Assembly: GCA_028289425.1 (NCBI GenBank)
Contig: JANQPL010000009.1
Span: 388,961-452,960, forward strand
Length of the DNA: 64,000 nucleotides
Origin: Alphaproteobacteria bacterium
GTDB lineage: Bacteria; Pseudomonadota; Alphaproteobacteria; JANQMY01
Direction: 5' to 3'
Part shown: positions 54,803 through 62,860 of the stretch, one piece after another
How the letters are laid out: the number at the start of each line of letters is the position of its first letter
Numbering within the stretch: position 1 is the stretch's first letter
The notes under the pieces: generated by a model
What the model was told of the DNA's origin: nothing
The model's database searches: none
Seen by the model: only the letters and a program-made list of their open reading frames with translations
Program-made: the position numbers and the translations under genes

Positions 54803-56398
54803 CTAAACACCTTTTATGTCGATACCGGCTTTGACGCGGTCCCACTCGCGGGTCCTCGGCAATTCGCGCAATTTGGCTTTCTGTACACGCATTGTCGGTG
54901 TTTTGGGCAGTGCCTCGACCACTTCGAAGTAGCGCGGGACCATGAAACGGGGCATCGTCCGAGCACAGGCGCGAACGAGCTCCTCAAAGTCGATTTGCTC
55001 GCCTGGCGTGGGCACCAAAAACACTTTGATCTCGTCTTCGACGGCATCCGCAGCGACGGCAACCGCCGCACACTCCGCGACCGATTTGTGTGCGGCGATC
55101 TGCATCTCGACTTCGAATGAAGAAATATTTTCTCCGCTCTTTCGAATCGAGTCCTTCCTCCGGTCAATGAAGAAGTAGTTACCGCTCTCGTCCTTTCTGA
55201 AAACGTCTCCGGTGTGAAACCATCCACCGCGCCACGCTTCTTCGGTCGCGTCCGGGCGATTAAGGTAGCCGGCATTAAGTGTGTTCGGGGCTTTGGTGCG
55301 AACCAGCAGTTCACCCTCTTTTCCGACGGGCACGTCATTGTCATTCTTGTCGACCAGCCGGGCCTCATAGTGCGGCCAACCAACACGGAGCTTGCCGCAA
55401 CTTGCGGGATCTTGGACGGACCAACCTGCCACATTTATCGGCCCGCTCAGTTCGGTCATGCTGTAGCCGGTGGTGGTTACCACACCAAAACGCCGGTTAA
55501 ACTTTTCAAGGTTCGGAAGCAAGGGTGCCATCAACACAAACTTGAGAGGATGGTTACGATCCTGCTCGCTGGCGGGTTGACTGTTTATGAAATGTGCCAT
55601 CGCACCAACCATCATTGTGAAGGTGCATTTGTAGTTATCAATGTCCGCCCAAAACCGATCGGTTTTGAAAGACGGCCGCATTACAAACCGTCCGCCGAGT
55701 GATGCCATCAGTAAGGGCTGAGAACGCGCTCCCGCGTGGTTGCTCGCCCCGGTGTAATAGAAAACCTCGTCTTCACCAAAGACGGTTGTGTCGAATGCAA
55801 GCGCGTTTGCATTTAGTTGAGCCCAAGGAATCAGTGTACCTTTCGACGGGCCTGTGGTGCCGGACGTATAAAGCACACAGGCTATGTCTTCCGGCTTTGG
55901 AGCGCTGAAGTCATTGCGAGGGGACGCGTTCGCTAATAGGGCATCGCGATCGATCACTTCCATAGGTAGGGTGAATTCGTTGCTGCCCTGTCCAGCTAAA
56001 ATAACGACCTTTAGATGCTTCAGAGTTGGCGTCACCTCGGAAAGTTGAGGTAAGAATCGTCTGTCAATGACCAATGCCTTTGCGCGGCAATCATTGAGTG
56101 CATGCGTGAGCGACGCGCCGCGCAGCAGCGGACTGAGTGGAACTTCAACAGACCGGATCAATGCAGCGCCGAGCCAAACGTGCTGGCTATCGACGCAATT
56201 CTCCATTAGCGTCGCGACGAAATCGCCCTTACCAACTCCAACCGACGTAAGCGCAGCAGCCCAATTTGAGGAAAGTTGCAAAGCCTCTTCGTAAGTCAGT
56301 TGTTGTCCATCAACTTCCTGCATCCAGGTCTTATTGGGTACGCGTTCAGCGCCTAACCGTAGAACGTCGATATATGTACGGTCCGGATCGATCACCAA
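54803..56398 (-). CDS. AMP-dependent acyl-CoA synthetase (1)
   Basis: A 531-residue CoA ligase: YTSGTTGPSKG (P-loop), GYSMTELSGP, WFHTGDVF, RRKDSIRKSGENIS hinge and LPKTPTMRVQKAKLRE. The C-terminal catalytic Lys that is normally in a GK segment falls in MRVQKAK. It resembles crotonobetaine/carnitine-CoA or bile-acid-type ligases (CaiC/FadD-like). It activates a carboxylic acid substrate or intermediate. It starts about 20 bp after the thiolase-like gene. Confidence 0.87.
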   Translation of the reverse strand: MVIDPDRTYIDVLRLGAERVPNKTWMQEVDGQQLTYEEALQLSSNWAAALTSVGVGKGDFVATLMENCVDSQHVWLGAALIRSVEVPLSPLLRGASLTHALNDCRAKALVIDRRFLPQLSEVTPTLKHLKVVILAGQGSNEFTLPMEVIDRDALLANASPRNDFSAPKPEDIACVLYTSGTTGPSKGTLIPWAQLNANALAFDTTVFGEDEVFYYTGASNHAGARSQPLLMASLGGRFVMRPSFKTDRFWADIDNYKCTFTMMVGAMAHFINSQPASEQDRNHPLKFVLMAPLLPNLEKFNRRFGVVTTTGYSMTELSGPINVAGWSVQDPASCGKLRVGWPHYEARLVDKNDNDVPVGKEGELLVRTKAPNTLNAGYLNRPDATEEAWRGGWFHTGDVFRKDESGNYFFIDRRKDSIRKSGENISSFEVEMQIAAHKSVAECAAVAVAADAVEDEIKVFLVPTPGEQIDFEELVRACARTMPRFMVPRYFEVVEALPKTPTMRVQKAKLRELPRTREWDRVKAGIDIKGV

Positions 56399-56419
56399 TT
56401 TTCTCCCTATGCAGATCTT

Positions 56420-57574
56420 CTAATGTCTTGTCAGGATGAGGGCACTGTTCGGTGTAGCGGCGGCCGAGGCGACAAGTAGCGTCTCCACTTCCAGGATCTG
56501 ATTGATTGCTTCGCCTCGAAGCTGTCTGACCGCTTCACAAATATGGCTCATTCCGTGCAGGTACGCTTCACCCAAATGTCCGCCGTGCGTGTTGAGAGGA
56601 AGTGCGCCCCCTAATCTCAGTTGGCCGTCTGCAGCAAAGCCAGTTGCTTCTCCCGGCTCACAAAAACCGAACTGTTCCAACTGAAGAGCCACAAGCGGCG
56701 TGAAATGGTCGTACAACATTGCCGCATCGACGGTATTCACTTCAATGCCCGATTGTTCTTGGAGCTGACGAACCAAACCAGGAATCTCGGGTAGCTCGAG
56801 CATGTCTTCGCTCCAATATTGAGCAAGACCAATCTGGTCGAAGCCACAGCTTTGGGCACACGCCGCAACTTTGATCGGTACGCCGCAGAAGTCTTTTGCC
56901 CGTTCATCTGATGTGATCAGTATTGCAACCGCACCATCGGATTCTTGGCAGCAGTCAAAGCGTCTTAGAGGGTGACTTATCCAAGGGGCGTCCAGATACT
57001 CTTCGAGTGAAAGCGGCCTTTTGTAGTAGAATGCAGCGGGATTGGTTGCGGCATACTCTCTTGCCGTTAGCGCAAAGGGTGCGTATGCCGTGTCTGGTAG
57101 TCCAAACTTATGAAGATAATACTGTGCCGTCATACCGACCCGTGACGCCGGCGTCATCAAACCGACATTCACAAACAGCCTTTGATCGCCTGACTCCGGA
57201 GGCGGCACCAAATCGCCAGAACCGAAGCGTATCTTCGATGCTGTATTCAGGGAGCGATATGCGACAACTGATTTAGCAATGCCGCTTTTGATAGCCATTG
57301 CTGCCATTGCGATGGTTCCACATCCACCGCCACCGCCAAACGGAACCCGCGTAAAAAAGCGAAGGTCAGGCATTCCAATTTCCCGCCGAATGTCCAATTC
57401 GGACGTTTCATTCATGGTGAATGTGGAAAGCCCATCAACATCCTCTGGTGACGCACCGGCGTCGCGTAGACAGTCCGTAATTGCTTCGACAGCCAGCTGA
57501 AGCTCTGACCGGCCGGAATTTTTGGAAAAGTCGGTTGCCCCGATACCGACTATTGAAACCCCGCTCACCATCAC
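56420..57574 (-). CDS. Thiolase-fold lipid-transfer/retro-aldolase-like protein (Ltp2 type)
   Basis: A 384-residue thiolase-superfamily protein of the nonspecific lipid-transfer type: SIVGIGATDFSKNSGRSE opening, RVPFGGGGGCGTIAMAAMAI, and NTHGGHLGEAYLHGMSH. Members such as Ltp2 cleave side chains of steroid CoA thioesters as retro-aldolases together with a DUF35 OB-fold protein; the gene next upstream is such a protein and overlaps it by 4 nt. A Cys in GGGCG sits near the usual nucleophile region, so thiolase chemistry cannot be excluded. Confidence 0.84.
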   Translation of the reverse strand: MMVSGVSIVGIGATDFSKNSGRSELQLAVEAITDCLRDAGASPEDVDGLSTFTMNETSELDIRREIGMPDLRFFTRVPFGGGGGCGTIAMAAMAIKSGIAKSVVAYRSLNTASKIRFGSGDLVPPPESGDQRLFVNVGLMTPASRVGMTAQYYLHKFGLPDTAYAPFALTAREYAATNPAAFYYKRPLSLEEYLDAPWISHPLRRFDCCQESDGAVAILITSDERAKDFCGVPIKVAACAQSCGFDQIGLAQYWSEDMLELPEIPGLVRQLQEQSGIEVNTVDAAMLYDHFTPLVALQLEQFGFCEPGEATGFAADGQLRLGGALPLNTHGGHLGEAYLHGMSHICEAVRQLRGEAINQILEVETLLVASAAATPNSALILTRH

Positions 57575-57981
57575 GATGCGTCGCTCTGACCATCAGGTAT
57601 GAAGCAAAGAGGTGACGGCGACTCAGAATTGAAACTCGCAACAACGCGGCTGCCAATCAGCGGCGCCGGAGCCGTCCCTTTCAGAACACCCAGCATGCGC
57701 ACGCCTTCATCAAGCTCGACAAGGACGACGTGGTAGGGCTTTGTGAACGTCCCGATCAGGGGCTTTTCCACTCTTGTGTGCGAAACGACAACGCCCGTCC
57801 CGGCCGATTGCTCGATCGAATGTTCGAAGCTACCACACCGAGAACATGACATGCGAAATGGAAATCGCTTTTCGCCACATGAAAGGCAGTATTGAAACAC
57901 AAGCCGACCCCCACTCAACGACTCCCAATAGAAATCGCTTTGGTCCTTTATTACGGGAGCTGATGTGTCAGTCTGCGGCAT
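57571..57981 (-). CDS. DUF35 OB-fold protein with zinc ribbon
   Basis: A 136-residue protein: zinc-ribbon CLSCGEKRFPFRMSCSRC (two CxxC pairs) then an OB-fold (VVVSHTRVEKPLIGTFTKPYHVVLVELDEGVRML, quoted in parts). DUF35 proteins bind the acyl-CoA and form complexes with thiolase-like enzymes, as in the ChsH2-Ltp2 retro-aldolase. It overlaps the thiolase-like gene start by 4 nt. The ATG at 57981 follows the amidohydrolase stop by one base. Confidence 0.87.
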   Translation of the reverse strand: MPQTDTSAPVIKDQSDFYWESLSGGRLVFQYCLSCGEKRFPFRMSCSRCGSFEHSIEQSAGTGVVVSHTRVEKPLIGTFTKPYHVVLVELDEGVRMLGVLKGTAPAPLIGSRVVASFNSESPSPLCFIPDGQSDAS

Positions 57982-57982
57982 C

Positions 57983-59164
57983 TTAGATCTCGAACTTGAA
58001 CACCCGCTTGGCATTTTCGCCGAGAATTTTAGCGCGAGATTTTTCCGATAGACCCTGCATTTGCCGTTCAATCGATTCCGCCGAATGGGGCCAGCTTCCC
58101 TCTTGGTGCGGATAGTCATTCGCCCACAGCATGGCATCTGTGTAGCCAAATTTTTCGGCAAGCTCGATGCCTACGGCATCTTCTTGGAACGTCCCAAAGC
58201 ATTGCGTTTTGAGGTAGTGGCTCGGCAGCTCTTTGAGTTTTGGAAATGTCCACATGTGGTGTTTTTTGTACGCTTCATCCATGGCTATGCCGCACCATGG
58301 GAACCAACCAACACCACTCTCTACAGATACTACATTCAGATTTTCCCATCGTTCGAGAATCCCCGCGCTACAAACCATTGACATAACTTCAACCGACGGC
58401 GCGAGGGCGTGTGCGACGTAGTTTGTAACCGCCCCACCCTTACCGCGCGTGGTGCGCGGATCCTTGCCCGTGCCAACATGAATAGTGACTGGAAGTTCAG
58501 TCTCCGACAGACATGACCAAAAGCGATCATAGTCCTTGTTGTTGTAAGCGGCGTCTTGAGCAGAAGTGCCGCCATAAATTGGCTTAACCGGAATCGTAAC
58601 GCCTCGAAATCCTATAGATTTTACCCGTTCGATTTCCTCGACGGCTAGGTCAACATCCATTGTCGGAACAACGGCCATAGGCGACATACGGTCATTATAC
58701 GGACCATAGGTTTCCCACGCCCAGTCGTTGTAAGCGCGTGCTTGTGCAAACGCGAATTCGGGATCGCGCGTCGCAAAAATTACCAGGAACTTATTTGGAA
58801 AAATTATTTCTGCATCAACGCCATCACGTTCCTGGTCGAGGAGGCGTTCCTTGGGATCAGCCGTCACGGCATTGCGCTCCCGATCCTCTCCCTGGAGATC
58901 GCTATCGTCCATGTTCCAACGAGCTGGCTCCATGCCTTCCACGATATGCCACCGATTGCCGTCCTTATCGACTTCGACACGCGGCAACCGCTCGGAAAAT
59001 TTTTTATCGATTCGACCCTTCATCAGGTCTGACGGTTCGTTTGCGTGGGTATCGCAAGAGATCATGGTGTACTTGCTGTCGCTTGACGGCTGCACCGACT
59101 TAGCCCAACCGACAGCTCCCGGACTTTCAAGTCTCCATGCATTGTTCGTGTCAATCTTGTTCAT
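57983..59164 (-). CDS. Amidohydrolase-2 family protein
   Basis: A 393-residue TIM-barrel hydrolase (COG2159). It begins with ISCDTHANEPSDL (D-x-H-x-N in place of the usual HxH), has TIHVGTGKDPR, VESGVGWFPW and LWANDYPHQEG with the conserved metal Asp. Such proteins near degradative genes often decarboxylate or hydrolyse ring-cleavage products. It is a relative of, but not closely similar to, the amidohydrolase at 52 kb. The first ATG (MNKIDTNN) is used; the domain begins at about residue 33. Confidence 0.83.
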   Translation of the reverse strand: MNKIDTNNAWRLESPGAVGWAKSVQPSSDSKYTMISCDTHANEPSDLMKGRIDKKFSERLPRVEVDKDGNRWHIVEGMEPARWNMDDSDLQGEDRERNAVTADPKERLLDQERDGVDAEIIFPNKFLVIFATRDPEFAFAQARAYNDWAWETYGPYNDRMSPMAVVPTMDVDLAVEEIERVKSIGFRGVTIPVKPIYGGTSAQDAAYNNKDYDRFWSCLSETELPVTIHVGTGKDPRTTRGKGGAVTNYVAHALAPSVEVMSMVCSAGILERWENLNVVSVESGVGWFPWCGIAMDEAYKKHHMWTFPKLKELPSHYLKTQCFGTFQEDAVGIELAEKFGYTDAMLWANDYPHQEGSWPHSAESIERQMQGLSEKSRAKILGENAKRVFKFEI

Positions 59165-59225
59165 GACGGGCTCCTTCGGACATTCCTTTAATCACTTCGC
59201 AAACATCCTTTGCGCACTTGGTTCC

Positions 59226-60701
59226 TCAGACGTAGCGAATCACAACGCTTTTTTGCTCCGTATAGGCGTCGATAAAGGCATCGCCATGCTCGCGCCCAAC
59301 GCCTGATTTACCGTAACCGCCAAACGGCAGCGTTTCGTCTAATTCATGTATTGTGTTTACGTAGACGACCCCTGATCTGATCGCTTCGGTCAGCCGCATC
59401 GCCCTACTGACTTGCTGTGTCCAAACACTCGCCGACAGTCCGTACTCGGTGTCGTTTGCAATTCGTATGGCATCGTCTTCACTGTCAAACTCGATCACCG
59501 AAAGTACCGGGCCAAAAACCTCTTCCTGTGCAACACGATCTTTCGGCTTCACGTTCGTCAGAATGGTGGGTTCGACAAAAAACCCGCGACGGTCGATTTC
59601 TCCGCCTCCCGATGCAACGTGTGCCCCCTCACTTTGCGCCAAGGAGACATAACGCAGAATGTTTGCTTTTTGATCCCGCGAAATAATGGGACCTAGCATT
59701 TGGCCTTCCGCAGCCGGCCCCACAGGGAAGCCAGGACAGGCCGCCACCAGTGCTTCCGTAAACTGTTTCGCGATTGTCTTTTGAACTAAGACGCGCGTTC
59801 CTGCCGCGCACGCCTGTCCACTATTGATAAACCCACCCATCAAAGCGGCGGGCACAGCGCGTTCAAAATCCGCATCTTCAAAAATGATGGTTGGGCTCTT
59901 TCCGCCCAGCTCCAGGGTCAGGCGAGCCAGATTGTTCGAACTCGCTTCAACAATCTTGCGCGCAGCAGAAACACTCCCGGTAAACGCAATCTTTTTAACA
60001 CCGGGATGCCTAACAAGTGCAGCGCCCGTTTCAGGACCGCCTGTAATGACGTTTACGACCCCATCGGGAAGCCCTGCCTCCAGGAGCAGTTCACCGATGC
60101 GCAATGCGCCGAACGGTGTTTGTTCGGCAGGCTTCAGGACAACCGAATTGCCGCACGCTAATGCGGGAGCCAATTTCCAAACCGCCATCAGATTTGGCGC
60201 GTTCCAGGGAATAACCGCGCCGCACACACCAACCGGCTCGCGCCTTACTTGTGTATGCAGACCCGGCCTTTGTTGAGGCACGCGTCCATCGATTTTGGTA
60301 GGCCATCCGCTGTAGTGGTTCCAACACGACACACAGACATCGAACTCGGCTTCCGCCTGCCACAACGGCTTGCCGGAATCGATGACATCCAAAGCGATCA
60401 GTTCCTCCCGATTTTTGGCGAAGAGATCCGCCATACTCCTCAGAACCTGTTCTCGCGTCTTCGGCTCTTGTCCGCTCCACCGGTGGTCTTCGAACGCTGC
60501 GGTTGCAGCATCGACGGCTTGTCCCACATCGTCGGCGCTTAACTCGGATTGAGATCCAATTATTTCCTCTGTTGACGGATCAATTGACTCAATGCGCGCG
60601 GAACTCCCGATAGCGTTCAACTTCCCATTTATCAGGAAGCTACCGTCAAATTTGGCGGCCGTTCGCCGTGCCACGTCCTCAAAAGATGTCTGTGTTGACA
60701 T
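59226..60701 (-). CDS. Aldehyde dehydrogenase
   Basis: A 491-residue NAD(P) aldehyde dehydrogenase: IPWNAPNLMAVWKLAPALACGNSVVLKPAEQTP, TGSVSAARKI, catalytic Glu in LELGGKS, catalytic Cys in NSGQACAAGTR and EEVFGPVLSV (short segments cited). It is of the betaine/phenylacetaldehyde-type family. The start MSTQTSFEDVA at 60701 follows the pyridoxamine-oxidase-like gene by about 20 bp; the ATG 18 codons upstream lies inside that gene. It would oxidise the aldehyde formed by the alcohol dehydrogenase. Confidence 0.9.
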   Translation of the reverse strand: MSTQTSFEDVARRTAAKFDGSFLINGKLNAIGSSARIESIDPSTEEIIGSQSELSADDVGQAVDAATAAFEDHRWSGQEPKTREQVLRSMADLFAKNREELIALDVIDSGKPLWQAEAEFDVCVSCWNHYSGWPTKIDGRVPQQRPGLHTQVRREPVGVCGAVIPWNAPNLMAVWKLAPALACGNSVVLKPAEQTPFGALRIGELLLEAGLPDGVVNVITGGPETGAALVRHPGVKKIAFTGSVSAARKIVEASSNNLARLTLELGGKSPTIIFEDADFERAVPAALMGGFINSGQACAAGTRVLVQKTIAKQFTEALVAACPGFPVGPAAEGQMLGPIISRDQKANILRYVSLAQSEGAHVASGGGEIDRRGFFVEPTILTNVKPKDRVAQEEVFGPVLSVIEFDSEDDAIRIANDTEYGLSASVWTQQVSRAMRLTEAIRSGVVYVNTIHELDETLPFGGYGKSGVGREHGDAFIDAYTEQKSVVIRYV

Positions 60702-60718
60702 TATTGCATAATCTCTTT

Positions 60719-61204
60719 CTAACCGGCCAGCCTGGGCAATTTGCTGTGGTCCCAACTTATGATTCTTTCAACATCGACGATTGCACAAATGCGCTTGGGC
60801 GCCGTTGACTCCGGTGATGCTTTCCCCGTGATTTTTTGATCCGTATACGTTTTGTTTCGATCATGAATCGACTTCATGATGCGAAGGTTTTCTTCGCCTT
60901 CGTCTGCAAACCGCACACGTCCCTTTATGGACACGCCCCTGAGCTCTCCATAGGTATCGCCGTCCGCGAACAGGAGCGTTACCCTTGGATCGCGCCTCAA
61001 GTTCAACATTTTTTGGGAGCTCTCGTATGAATTGAAAGCCACTTTTCCGTCGACGACTGCGAACCAATTGGTTGTGAGATGAGGCGCGCCATCCTTGCCG
61101 ATTGTCGCAACATGCATATCGCGCTGGCGACCGATATAGTCCCAAACTTCCTTGTCGCTCATTCGAACGAGATCTCTCTGCTTTGACACTTCTTTTTCTC
61201 TCAA
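60719..61204 (-). CDS. PPOX-class flavin/F420-binding split-barrel protein
   Basis: A 161-residue FMN/F420 split-barrel protein of the pyridoxamine-phosphate-oxidase superfamily: MHVATIGKDGAPHLTTNWFAVVDG, FNSYESSQKMLNLRRDPRVTLLFADGD and RGVSIKGRVRF. Such proteins reduce or bind flavin-type cofactors. Its start overlaps the preceding stop by 4 nt. It may feed reduced cofactor to an oxygenase of the cluster or act on an unsaturated intermediate; the specific reaction is not known. Confidence 0.8.
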   Translation of the reverse strand: MREKEVSKQRDLVRMSDKEVWDYIGRQRDMHVATIGKDGAPHLTTNWFAVVDGKVAFNSYESSQKMLNLRRDPRVTLLFADGDTYGELRGVSIKGRVRFADEGEENLRIMKSIHDRNKTYTDQKITGKASPESTAPKRICAIVDVERIISWDHSKLPRLAG

Positions 61205-62835
61205 TCCGCCAAGTTATTAAGTTTTTCCACCAGAGCGCGCCGATCCACTTTGTCGGTCGGCAAAACAGGAATTTCGTCCGGTGTTAGCAACAAGATGCGC
61301 TTGGGCACCTTGAAGCTTGAAAGGGTCAATTTTAGTCTTTGTCGGATTAGGTCTTTTGTGACGTTGGCCTGCGGTGCCATAACCACCGCAGCAGCAACAA
61401 TTTGACCCCGTTTCGGGTCCGGCAAACCCGTCACGAAGCAATCCATCACGCCATCGATTTCTAATGCGGCGTTTCGGACCTCGGCGGGACTTACATTCGC
61501 GCCGGCCGTTTTCACCATGTCGCCTTTTCGGCCTTTAAAAAAATAGAATCCGTGCTGAATGAAGCCCAGATCACCCGTCGGAAAGAAGCCGTCGGACCGG
61601 AACGTTTCTTCCCGCTCTTTTTTGTTGTAGCCATGCATCACCGAGTAACCCCGGATGCACAATTCGCCCTCTTCGCCATCCGGCAACTTTTCACCGGTGT
61701 CGACGTCCACAATTATTTGTTCGACGCCGGGCGCAGGCTTCCCGTATGCGCCCCTCAAATACTCGGGCAACAACTCTTTTTCACAGTATGTATGCTGACC
61801 CGCAGTTTCGGTCATGCCGATGCCCGTTGCGGTCAGCCCGGGATCTTTGGGAACTGACTCGCCTTTGAGCAAAGGCGCCAGAATGCCGCCCCTGAGAGCA
61901 CTCAAATCTGTATCTGCAAACCTCGGTTCTTCCCGCATCGATTGGGCGAAATGCGGCCATCCAACCGCAATCGTGACGCGCTCTTTTTCAAGGTTGCTCA
62001 ACGTCTGTGGGGGATCAAATCGATCTTCTGTTACGAATGATGCACCGTTGAGGCACGCTGAGAGCAATCCGTTGATGAATCCCCCCGTCCAAAAAAACGG
62101 ACTTGGGTTGTAGACGATGTCGTTGGACGTGATTCCGTCGTTATCGCGGCCTATACCCGTCGCGCGGCGCAGAAGTCCGCCATGCGTATGAACTACGCCC
62201 TTCGGCGATGCGGAACTTCCCGACGTATACAGAATACACAATAGGTCTGCCGGGGTGACATTCCTTTCCACTGCCGCCAGCAAACCTTCATCTACGTCAC
62301 CGCCAAATTCTTCGAATGCGTCAAAGCCGATCGCCCATTTCGGCGTTTCGACGTTAGAATGCACAACAATCCGCCTCAAATACGGTGCCGCCGGCAATTG
62401 AAGTCCCGTCGCCATATCGGCCTCATTGCTGGCAAGTCCGGGCAACCCTTGTTCAAGACGTTCAACGAAGTGGTTGGTTAAGACACGATCTGTCGTTATC
62501 AGAATCTGAGCATCGCTGTGCCTAAGCTGCCAAGTAAGCTCCGATGCCTTCGAAAAGGTGTTGAGCGGAACGGCAACTGCCCCAATACGCGTGATTGCAA
62601 AAAAAGCTACGACGAAATTCACGCTATTTGGAAACAGAAAGGCCACGCGGCTTCCTTTTCCCACACTGCTTTTCAGTAATGCGCGGGCAAGTAAAGACGA
62701 CTCCTTTTCCACATCTGCGAAGGTGGCGCGACGCGACTTTTCAATAATCATTTCTCGCGTTCCGAAGCGGTCCGCAAGCGAATGAATCGCCCCCGCGCTG
62801 GTCGGATAGAAGTCGGTTTTGTCAGGAGCCAGCAT
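61201..62835 (-). CDS. AMP-dependent acyl-CoA synthetase (2)
   Basis: A 544-residue acyl-CoA ligase: YTSGSSASPKGVVH, GIGMTETAG, FPTGDLGF, KGRKGDMVKTAGANVSPAEV and the C-terminal LPTDKVDRRAL region. Catalytic Lys is probably that in TDKVDRR. It is similar in size to the first ligase at 54.8 kb but not closely alike, so the pathway likely activates more than one acid, or a substrate and a later intermediate. The ATG at 62835 follows the P450 stop by 25 bp. Confidence 0.87.
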   Translation of the reverse strand: MLAPDKTDFYPTSAGAIHSLADRFGTREMIIEKSRRATFADVEKESSLLARALLKSSVGKGSRVAFLFPNSVNFVVAFFAITRIGAVAVPLNTFSKASELTWQLRHSDAQILITTDRVLTNHFVERLEQGLPGLASNEADMATGLQLPAAPYLRRIVVHSNVETPKWAIGFDAFEEFGGDVDEGLLAAVERNVTPADLLCILYTSGSSASPKGVVHTHGGLLRRATGIGRDNDGITSNDIVYNPSPFFWTGGFINGLLSACLNGASFVTEDRFDPPQTLSNLEKERVTIAVGWPHFAQSMREEPRFADTDLSALRGGILAPLLKGESVPKDPGLTATGIGMTETAGQHTYCEKELLPEYLRGAYGKPAPGVEQIIVDVDTGEKLPDGEEGELCIRGYSVMHGYNKKEREETFRSDGFFPTGDLGFIQHGFYFFKGRKGDMVKTAGANVSPAEVRNAALEIDGVMDCFVTGLPDPKRGQIVAAAVVMAPQANVTKDLIRQRLKLTLSSFKVPKRILLLTPDEIPVLPTDKVDRRALVEKLNNLAD

Positions 62836-62860
62836 TGAAACTATTACCGAAGATCCTTTC

